A DNA stretch of 64,000 nucleotides, taken from the NCBI GenBank assembly GCA_946894095.1, contig OX335651.1:10624501-10688500 (forward strand). The letters run 5' to 3'. Under the pieces are notes generated by a model that was not told the origin of the DNA, did no database searches, and worked only from the letters and a program-made list of their open reading frames with translations. Every line of letters begins with the position of its first letter. The first letter of the stretch is position 1. This DNA comes from Incurvaria masculella. Its lineage: Eukaryota > Arthropoda > Insecta > Lepidoptera > Incurvariidae. Positions 55,936-64,000 of the stretch are shown piece after piece. The translations under genes were made by a program, and so were the position numbers.

Positions 55936-57925
55936 CCAGAACGGGAGCAGGAAATTATGCAGGATATGGAGCAATGACACCGACAACATATAAAAGAGAA
56001 TGTAGAGAAAAATACAATCGACCACTTTTCGGCCGCATCCCACACCGTAGTGTCAGCCGAGGTCACACAAAGGTGTTTGCGATGCGTATTCAAAGCACGA
56101 GCGGCTTATAAATTTAATTTGCGGACAAGCGCCGCCGCAGGGAGCTTTGCCGAATAAAAGCTCCCCTAGCTTTTATTTAGGAGAAACCGCTGATAGACGC
56201 GGGAAACAATATCATGAGCTTGAAAATACGTGGGTTGGTTTGATGACGCGGGGATGACGGCTCTCGGAAAATATCTGGATCTCCTTTCTTTTAGTTTTCT
56301 CAGAACGCTGCCTGCAGGCAAGGCTGTATGAGCTAATATTTGAGCTAATGGTATAATCGAATTCATAAAAGTTCCTGCTCGAGATTATGTCAGCATCTAA
56401 ATAAAAGTATTTAGTTAGAAAAAAATCCATTACCAAAGAACGTATTTATACCACACTTGATTTACAAGAAATCACATTGCAGAAGCCAAATACGTTGGCA
56501 GTGATCGTGCCGTATGACACTGCCATTGTCATCCCTTCGTAGGAGTAAAGTTTATAAATACATACTGATCATGCAGTTATCCAGAGATGAAGTCTAAAAC
56601 TCTTTAGATACATGTTTTATTGAGCTAACGAGGTTCAATTATTTTAATAAAATGTTATTACATATTTTATTCAATGTTACAGATCCAGTACATATCAAAT
56701 GCATGTTTTTAGCTGACATTTGTTATTATTTCATCGATTACCTATTCATCAAAGGAGCGAATGTTTCACTGGGTGTAAATTAAATCTTTCCAACTGCTTA
56801 AAGCTGTGTAGACATATTAACTAATGGACTTGTTAAGATTCCTCAGGTAAATAATTGTTGAATCACGCTTCATGCGCAGATTTCGACATATACGAGCAGA
56901 TCTCCACTTAGAGAAGTGCATTATTAGAGCTACTGATCTGTTTTTCAAATAATATTTTATTTTGCCGCAACAAAGTAATGAAGATCTCAGCTTCGCTAAC
57001 ATAAATGTAGAGAATACATATGTACACATAATAAAATAAAGTGCATGTATGTAATTACTATATTACAAAATCCATGTAACTATACAAAAGCTTCGTGCTG
57101 AATATTGCTAACTTATCTTGTGCCGTAATAGCTCTTTCATATTAAATACGTTCAAAATTTCATATTGAAATAAACTTTGATAAGATATCAGCTTATTTGC
57201 CGGTGTAGAACACGTTACGTGTCGACAAAAGTTCGAAATGTGAGGCGTAGTAAGCGATTGAGTGGCTTAAAACAGTACCTTCTTGGTAATATTGAGCCCA
57301 TATCAATACCTACATTTATCAGTGTATTCTTGCTTAAATTAAAGAAACCTGCCGCATGTAAGCTTAACACTGCAAAATACATACCTACTCAATGCATTGG
57401 TGAAACAAGCGTTTATTTCTCCTTCAGACTTATTGCACTTGAACAGGTATATAGATACCAGTTAGTCTTTTTAGAACTTCCTTTGTTAGGGTCCAAATTC
57501 TTAACCCCAACAATGCATATTATTCTTGTAATTCCTAATTGGTATGCGATTTCGTTGGTAAAAATACCATAGAATGATAAAAACAAACGTAGATACAAAT
57601 ATTTCTCACAAGATTTTATATAAAAGCTATATATTATATTATAAAGATGAAGCATAAAACAAATAATTTCTCTTGGAAACTATTGAGTGCTTGGATGATT
57701 TATTTCTATCCGACGAAAGTTGCACGTCCCAAAAGTTCACCCTCTGTCATAACTGGGTCCCTAAACGTCCTCTATTTATGTCAATATCATTTCGACTACA
57801 TTAAATTTAAAATTTAAGAGAGTCGTTTCATAATTTTGAATCGAAAGAAAGTTACTAACTTTTCTTAGTTTTTTTTTGTTTATCTTTTTTTTATGTTAAG
57901 CGCGGCATATGGCGCACGCCAGGAC
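55936..57925. other. Intergenic sequence, nothing recognised
   Basis: The 131-codon open frame at 57177-57572 (+) has no ATG at its start, no recognised domain and AT-driven composition, so it is not called. No RNA gene was seen. Confidence 0.4.
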
Positions 57926-57929
57926 TTCA

Positions 57930-58798
57930 CTAAAAAGGCGCCTGACGGCGCCCACGGGCTTTCGGACTTTCACAGGGGCTACTAAAACCATGCCGACCGG
58001 CCAGGTGCTTCTTCACACCATGTTTTAAGGACCCCAGGTTGTACTTGGAGGGGAAAACTTCGGCAGGGAGTCGATTCCATAGTTTACCGACCCTATAGAT
58101 AAAAGATCTAGAGGATCGGTGGGTTCTTATTTTTGGAATGTCGAAAGTAATAGCATAAGTGCATACCCTGCCTGTTCCGCGTTGTGCGGTGGTAGAAAGG
58201 GGACGGAGGGACAGCGTTGTGCAGCTCCGAAGAGCACTCTCCATGGTAAAGACGATAGAATACAGCGAGAGACCCTACATCCCTTCGGAGTTTAAGGTCT
58301 CCAAATTTAGGGATACCTTGGGATCGTCGACGATACGCACGGCACGACACTGTATCGAGTCCAGGGAGCCAAGCAAATACTTAGCTGAGCCGTCCCACAA
58401 ATGCGAGCAGTACTCCACACAAGACCTTATCTGCGCCTTGTAGAGGAGCAGTTTTTGGTCATACGTGAAATACTCACGCACCCTGTTGAGGACTCCCAGC
58501 TTTTTTTGAGGCAAGCTTGGCTTTATTCTCGATATGACGTCCAAAATTTAGGTCGTAAATAATGCGTCAGGTCGACACAAAGAATCCCGATGTGGTCGTC
58601 AATACCCAGAGTTGCACCTTGGAAGGTCGGAGCTGCACTGAAAGGTGTCCTCTTCGTACTGAATATGCACGCCTGTGTCTTGCTCGCGTTAAACTCAACG
58701 AGGTTCTGAAGACCCCATCCGGAAACTTTTTCCAGGGTCTCTTCGATTTCCACTTCATCCCAGCTTGCGGTCCGGTGACTGGTGTACCCGGCTAGCAC
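57930..58798 (-). mobile_element. 5'-truncated LINE (jockey/CR1-like), C-terminal third of the reverse transcriptase, broken frames
   Basis: On the - strand, in order and across several frames: WGLQNLVEFNASKTQACIFS, KLGVLNRVREYFTYDQKLLL, QIRSCVEYCSHLWDGSAKYL, RRDVGSLAVFYRLYHGECSS, FYHRTTRN and LWNRLPAEVFPSKYNLGSLK. This is the thumb and C-terminal part of a jockey/CR1-type protein. At least three frame changes show that it is dead. It is the longest LINE piece in the window and explains the shorter scraps at 1885 and 28735. Confidence 0.85.
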
Positions 58799-58799
58799 T

Positions 58800-59935
58800 T
58801 CTCTAGGCTTATCTGGTTCTTATTCACCTACACTGCTATGTATACTATGTATATACTACACTATGTATTTCTATAAATACATTTAAATAAGGGTAAAACA
58901 GTGTTAGAGTTTAAAATAGAAACTACGTACGAACTTAAGTTTATGTTATTAAGGGCCGATGTTTAAATCCTCAGATAGTACTTATCGGACTGATAGTGCA
59001 AATTCACAACTGTCAAAATGGATAGTCATTGCCGGAAAGTTATATTCACAATTATCTGAATATAAGTTTACTAGTAAACATAAGGACTTACTATATCGGA
59101 TGGAGAAGCAGAAGCGTAAATAAATCCGTCGAATAGTTATCTGGCTGTTTATCAGACTATTGAAAAATCAGCCCTAATTTAACCTCATAGTTCATCTTGC
59201 ATCGCTTAAAACGTACCGCTTTTTTTATTATATCGGTTTCAGCTTTTAGGCGAAAAAGCACATCTCGATAGCATGCAACGATAAATACTAAACCTGCTGT
59301 ACATAATACACGTATAAAGGTAACGTGAGCATCCTTTCAAAAATTAAACTGGGCGGGTGGTATTTTTCCTATGAGCCGCCGGCAGCCCGCCCCCCCCCCC
59401 CCCCCCCCCCCGCCCACCCCCGCAGCCGACTCGGACAGATAAGATGCGAATCTTTTGGGCGGAAAATGTTGAAAAGTGTAAAAGCGGAAAAATAAGAACG
59501 AATGCCTTTTGTAAGGTTAGGGCTATCCATTAATCTAAAGTTGGGCGTGCGTCACGGTCGCCGCGCAAAATTTTGAACTTTCTCTTTTTCCTCTCGGGTG
59601 ATACCTGTCCCGAAATGAAAGGACGAATTCGCGATTTTTAAAGGAATTCTGTAACTCCACATTTTTTTCGTTGGCAATTTACCATTTCCACAGAGGATGT
59701 GTCATTAATTCAGATATTTAAAGACATTGGCCCTGCACGTGCCAGAGCAAAACTTAAACATTATTAAGATTCCGTGTGAAATGGCAATATTTAAAAAAAA
59801 CGTTAAATCTAGAAATATGTTTTAAAAACCGAAACAATATTCTGAAAACCGCTTCTAAAAACATTGCGATTCAGCTTACACAGATGAATTATAAATATAT
59901 AATTTATTAATTTTCTGCCGCAAATTAAAGTCTGG
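58800..59935. other. Intergenic sequence with a long poly-C tract
   Basis: 59390-59411 is an almost pure C run of about 22 bases, followed by GCCCACCCCCGC. No gene is recognised around it. Confidence 0.5.
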
Positions 59936-59939
59936 TCAA

Positions 59940-60030
59940 TTTAGGTAACATTGATTACTACGCAGATGACAGCACGGTGCTACACCAGTTATCGGACCGC
60001 AAGCTGGGATGAAGTGGAAGAGAATAGGCG
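59940..60030 (+). mobile_element. LINE scrap with the YADD catalytic motif
   Basis: Translation gives GNIDYYADDSTVLHQLSDRK followed by a stop. YADDST is the catalytic palm motif of jockey/CR1-type reverse transcriptases. The following GACCGCAAGCTGGGATGAAG also occurs, reversed, at 58763-58775, so both come from one family. Confidence 0.7.
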
Positions 60031-60174
60031 GTATAGAGATACATAGTCGCAACTAGAATTAAGACTGCACAAAAATACTAAGCAATGTAAAAAGTGACAT
60101 TTCATCCAAATGTGTCAAAGTGACATAATAAAGTACTACTTTTTGTTAGTTTTAGTTTCAGTTACGACTATTTA

Positions 60175-60420
60175 TGATTACATAGTCTGTTGCGTTTTTA
60201 CGCCTAAACCGCTGAACCAATTTTGATGAATTTTAGAATAGAGATAGTCTGGACCTAGAACAACGACGTAGGCTACCTTTTGTGGCGAAAATTAAACTGG
60301 AAAGGGGTAAGGGGATGAAAGGTAGTATGGGGAACTCATATAATATCCAGGAAATAATTCTGCCCGATATCAGTCACAAAAGGACCAGAGCGGAGAAGGG
60401 CACCTCAGCTAGTATATAAT
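60175..60420 (+). mobile_element. Non-autonomous Helitron-like element, second copy
   Basis: AACCGCTGAACCAATTTTGA, GAGATAGTCTGGACC and GGGATGAAAG follow 4913-5174, with the end GCGGAGAAGGGCACCTCAGC then TAGT. Confidence 0.5.
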
Positions 60421-60945
60421 AAAAATATTTACCGCCAGATTTGAGCCGCCTTGCAAACCATTCGCGGACGGCAGCTGTCCAAAATTCGCCACTTGTAAAT
60501 TCTGCCGTAATTTATACAGTGTTAAAGAGTTCGGAGAAGTCGCTGCGCTCCTTCTCTTTCTACGGTGTTAAAGAATATACTTTTTTTAAATATTATATAG
60601 GTCCGTAATACAAAATATCTGTTTGCCTCCATTGTCACGGTGGATGTGTGACCGTCGTTCGATGTTATATCCCAGAGCAGCACAGGCAACGCTGTACGAA
60701 AGTAGAAACACGTAGTCCACGAGTATAATTATGACGGCTAACGCGTCGGAAAATGACCGTTCGTACAATAAATTTCCTACAAAAGCAATTAACTGTGTTC
60801 CAACCCAGACGCGACCCACAATAATATATTGTTGTTCAATCATTTGGTGAACGAGTGTGTCCCATTTTATGTGGGTTGATGCGGTTTTGTTTTTGTGTTC
60901 TACATTCGAATCCATGCGCAACTAAATCAAATTAAATCTAATCTA

Positions 60946-61836
60946 TCTAATAAATATTATAAAGGGGAAAGTTTGTAATGATGGATGGATGGATGTTTGT
61001 TACTCTTTCACGTAAAAACTACTGAATGGATTTTAATGAAACTTTACAATAATATAGCTTATACATCAGAATAAGACATAGGCTATAGGCTACAATTTAT
61101 AAAGATATTGTGCCCATGGGCTTTAGATTTTCACGGGGCTGCGAAAACAATGCCGGTAGCGCTACTTCACACCGGGGGGAGCGGGGCCGGGGGCGGTGGC
61201 GGGAGCGGGGCCGGGGGCGGGTACGGCTTGGTATTTCCCGCAACTTTAGGACTACTTGGCAAAATCCTTGAGAACCAATTGCTCGATTTACATGCGGATT
61301 GTATCTACGTCTAGCCTGATTCTACTTAAAACTTATAGGCTACATAATATAACGCTTCATTACCTGAAGGGTGAGTAGTGAGTGTTAAATTCTTATAACT
61401 TGCGAACCATTAACCCGATTTATGTGCGTATTTTATCAATGTATAGTATCTCTGGGAGCTGTCAGGTTCGAGATGGGTTACTGTTTTCGATGTTGAGGCT
61501 GGCTGTGGGTTGGAGTCCACGCAAAACTTACCTACATTACACGTTACTTACTTACTAGGTAAACAATGTTGCAGTGCAAGTGCAGAAAGGTTCTGGCGGC
61601 AAATGCTTTTTTTAAATAGCCACCAAATGTCAACGAAGCTCTAAATGGGAATTATTGGATGTTTCTCATTAAATCATGCTATTTCATCTCGAACGATCTT
61701 GATTAAATTTGGTAGATGGATACATTGTCCTGGACCAGTTTGACCCTATTTTGGATCAGCCATGTCGGATACTTTTTATCTATGAAATAATTTAGCCGAC
61801 GCTAACCCGAGCGGAGCCGGGTACCGCAGCTAGTAT
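60946..61836 (+). mobile_element. Helitron-like element with a G-rich insert
   Basis: It starts near TCTATCTAATAAATATTATA and ends GCGGAGCCGGGTACCGCAGC then TAGT, like the copies at 4900 and 60175. The interior contains a foreign-looking piece with CCATGGGCTTTAGATTTTCA and a run of GGGGCCGGGGGCGG repeats at 61172-61221. The open frame at 61108-61314 is a by-product of that G-rich run. Confidence 0.5.
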
Positions 61837-62019
61837 GATATAATTTAATAGATTCTTTATGTATATATACACAGGTATATGTTTATGTATATTTATGAAC
61901 AAGAAATGATTTTACAATTTTAATAGCTTTGCATAAAGAAACACATCCTCACTATAATCTTCTCGTTTGATTTGTGAATGGAATAGAAACCTGCTTCGAC
62001 TATTCCGTATTTAGGTAAA

Positions 62020-62160
62020 AAAAACCGGCCAAGTGCGAGTCGGACTCGCACACGAAGGGTTCCGTACCATCGTACAATATTTAACACAATTAAATCACGT
62101 TTATTACGCTATTTGTTGTTATAGCGGCAAAATAAATACTAGACCGGGGTAGATACGGTT
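62020..62160 (-). repeat. GGTTCCGTACC-family repeat, reversed
   Basis: CCGGCCAAGTGCGAGTCGGA, CTCGCACACGAAGGGTTCCG and TTGTTATAGCGGCAAAATAA are the reverse of the 3' part of 2256-2535. Confidence 0.65.
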
Positions 62161-62693
62161 TGAGAAGCACATGAAATCCGAAATGATTTTTTTTTTCAGA
62201 AATATATAATTTCATGTTCATATGCTTACATTAAGTTTGCAACATTTAGCGGGGCCCGGAAGATAGATGTTACGATCGGCGTCGCGTCGCGTCGTGCGGT
62301 AGATTCTTGTGTCTTCTGACGTTATCGACAAGGCAACCAGCAAGCAGGATGCAGGCTTTCGGAGGGAGCTGCGTAGCGACCACTACTTATTTCGGCGTCT
62401 ATCACACTATTACTCAATTAATCACTTTGAAATGAAAAACTGTTATCTCGTAATAAATGTGTATTGTTACCCTGGCGGGCTTTCGTCGGCGACTGGTGCG
62501 CTCGCGGCATTCGGCCGCACCCTTTCCGCGCCCGCAACCCCCACCCGCTGTCTGCGCGGGTGGTGGCGACGTAGGCGAGAAGGGATGCACATAAACATCT
62601 CACAATGCATATACAACTATATCTAAACATATCTATACAATGTACAGCTACAGCGAACAATATAGTTAGGCATGTCGTCGTAGGCGGCGTACA

Positions 62694-63011
62694 CTACTTT
62701 CTGAGACGACAGCTTCCTCCGGTGTCAAATGCATTGTTTCCCCGGTCTGAACGGCAGTCCCTCCAGCTGGCAAGCGCGTAATTTGGTCGTGTGCCTGTTG
62801 TCCGAGGTAGATGTGGTGCAGCATTTTCACTCACACTCTTACGGCATCGTGAGTGCGGGAGAAAGTACATATAACTGGGCGGCCATGCTTCGGTATAGCC
62901 AGCCTTGAATTGCGCCTTCCTGTTTCTCTTGTAGGCGATATCGCAGTCCTCTGTCGCTGTCATGTTCTTGCGTCCTCGTAGGCGTCTAAGCACTTGCCGC
63001 TCCTTGCACAT
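62694..63011 (-). pseudogene. BEL/Pao pol remnant
   Basis: The - strand frame shows KAGYTEAWPPSYMYFLPHS, resembling the GYAE...WYLPHxxV start of the Pao reverse transcriptase. The sequence then changes to another frame with YLGQQAHDQITRLPAGG. The core of the reverse transcriptase with its catalytic motif is absent, so a large deletion lies here. Confidence 0.5.
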
Positions 63012-63029
63012 TCCTGGGATGTTGTTTCT

Positions 63030-64000
63030 CTACTGTAGGCTGTTATTCTGGGTGTCTGTTCTCGTTTTCATCGTCTGTGGCGCGCGATCTCCTCTGATTT
63101 TCCGCGTCGTGTTGGAATAAATTCCAATTGGACCCGATTGGAAACCATCTCGAACGGGTTCATTTTCATCAATATCCATGCGTGCATGACATATATCCTC
63201 TCTCATCGGAGCTTCAGCCTCGCGGCAGCCGTGAAGTACCCAACCAAGATCAGTTTTGGTTGCTACCGGCTGCTTCTTGGGTCCGGTACGCATTTCTCGC
63301 GACATCAGAAGATTCCAATTATCCTGTCCAATTAGAATCTTGGGTCTGGCGTCTTGGCACAGAATATTTCTTCGGATGTCTTCCAGGTGCGTGCAGTCAT
63401 TTAGCACACGAGCGTCCACAGTCTGAGTTCCAAGACCAATCGTGTCGACTGTGCGGGCACCAGATAACTCATGCCACGTGTCCTCGTAGTGGCCGCGTAT
63501 CTTCACGTTCACTCGGCGCGACGCATCGGTGCCCGTATTTTCTCCTCCGATCCCGTGGAGTCGCAACGGTGTCTGGGGGCCTTCTGCCCCCACTTTTTCT
63601 GCGATCATGGACTCCACTAGAGATATAGTTGACCCGTCATCGAGAAGCGCATAAGTCTCGCACGTTCCGCGCGGTCCTTTCACCACAACCGGTGCGATTT
63701 TCAGGTAGGCGTATCTCGCCGTGTCGTGTGCGCAACATGAACTTATTATGGCTGCGTTTACATCGTTGACCTCGGGCGACGCGCTGTTTTCGTCGTCATT
63801 CAGCGCGTCTTCTTTTCGTTCATCGTGATGAAGTAGTCGGTGGTGCGGGCGTCTGCATCCCTGTACGCTGCAAGGTTTCGCGCGGCAGCTTCCCCAGCGG
63901 TGCTTCCCTTTCATGCACATGAAACACCACTTTCGATCTCTAATAAACTGCCATCGTTCGTCCACTGAACGCGCTCTAAATATTTCGCAATCAGGCAGTG
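63030..64000 (-). CDS. BEL/Pao gag end and protease, partial at the window edge
   Basis: The open frame continues past 63965 to the edge. After DERWQFI it has a zinc knuckle C-x2-C-x4-H-x4-C (CFMCMKGKHRWGSC), a second Cys/His set (CSVQGCRRPHHRLLH), an acidic linker, and the Pao protease with the active site ALLDDGSTISLVE, then LRLHGIGG and ILIGQDNW, ending in the LGWVLHG block that leads into pol. Unlike the BEL at 18031-19839, the active site looks normal (DDG). The frame stops shortly after LGWVLHG. Confidence 0.88.
   Translation of the reverse strand, partial: LPDCEIFRARSVDERWQFIRDRKWCFMCMKGKHRWGSCRAKPCSVQGCRRPHHRLLHHDERKEDALNDDENSASPEVNDVNAAIISSCCAHDTARYAYLKIAPVVVKGPRGTCETYALLDDGSTISLVESMIAEKVGAEGPQTPLRLHGIGGENTGTDASRRVNVKIRGHYEDTWHELSGARTVDTIGLGTQTVDARVLNDCTHLEDIRRNILCQDARPKILIGQDNWNLLMSREMRTGPKKQPVATKTDLGWVLHGCREAEAPMREDICHARMDIDENEPVRDGFQSGPIGIYSNTTRKIRGDRAPQTMKTRTDTQNNSLQ

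Larger units (their letters stand above)
62268..64000 (-). mobile_element. BEL/Pao element, 3' part, runs out of the window
   Basis: The - strand frame at the right edge encodes a Pao-type zinc knuckle and protease. To its left, pol is reduced to about 300 bases of broken frames, then a GC-rich stretch that probably is the 3' LTR (between about 62268 and 62690, with GATCGTAACA as a possible - strand end). The second LTR would lie beyond 64000, so the LTR limits cannot be tested here. It differs in sequence from the BEL element at 16789-21201. Confidence 0.7.

Noticed and set aside
57177..57572. Possible 131-codon gene
   Set aside because: The frame has no ATG at its beginning and no recognisable domain.

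Overview
The window looks like insect nuclear DNA, most probably from a moth or butterfly. It is AT-rich, its host gene has small GC-rich exons and very large introns, and it carries interspersed repeats that I associate with Lepidoptera (the GGTTCCGTACC family, tRNA-derived SINEs, CTAGT-ended Helitron-like elements, jockey/CR1 and RTE-like LINE scraps). I could run no database search, so the order is an inference.

Only one host protein-coding gene is supported. Eight exons on the + strand between 5497 and 44414 join with matching phases into 435 codons plus a stop. The product is an acid sphingomyelinase-like phosphodiesterase (SMPDL3 type) that lacks only its first exon with the signal peptide. 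Four of the five metallophosphatase motifs are present; the GNHD motif reads GHLD. Four exons have partial copies of themselves beside them. Three of these copy sets begin inside the exon and keep its 3' part and 5' splice site: one copy after exon 2, several decayed copies after exon 4, and ten nearly perfect 221/226-bp copies after exon 5. A decayed copy of exon 3 lies upstream of the real one and is itself split by a LINE fragment.

Intron 2 holds a clear nest. A Ty3/Gypsy element on the - strand (11575-22068, 272-bp LTRs, CACT target duplication) was invaded in its gag by an internally deleted BEL/Pao element on the + strand (16789-21201, 461-bp LTRs that look identical, GTTAT target duplication). 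The Gypsy 3' non-coding region has a run of short hairpins with a shared loop and stems that differ between hairpins yet stay complementary. Intron 4 holds LINE, SINE and MITE pieces, including a TTAA-flanked MITE inserted into another copy of its own family. Intron 6 has a long-inverted-repeat element and a 100-bp satellite whose last units are inverted.

Downstream of the gene (44415-64000) no host gene is seen. This part holds an 85-90-bp minisatellite, a small LTR element with 225-bp LTRs and no coding capacity (51372-53886), a mitochondrial cox1 fragment directly beside it, SINE and MITE copies, LINE fragments, a Helitron-like element with a G-rich insert, a long poly-C tract, and at the right edge a second BEL/Pao element on the - strand that runs out of the window.
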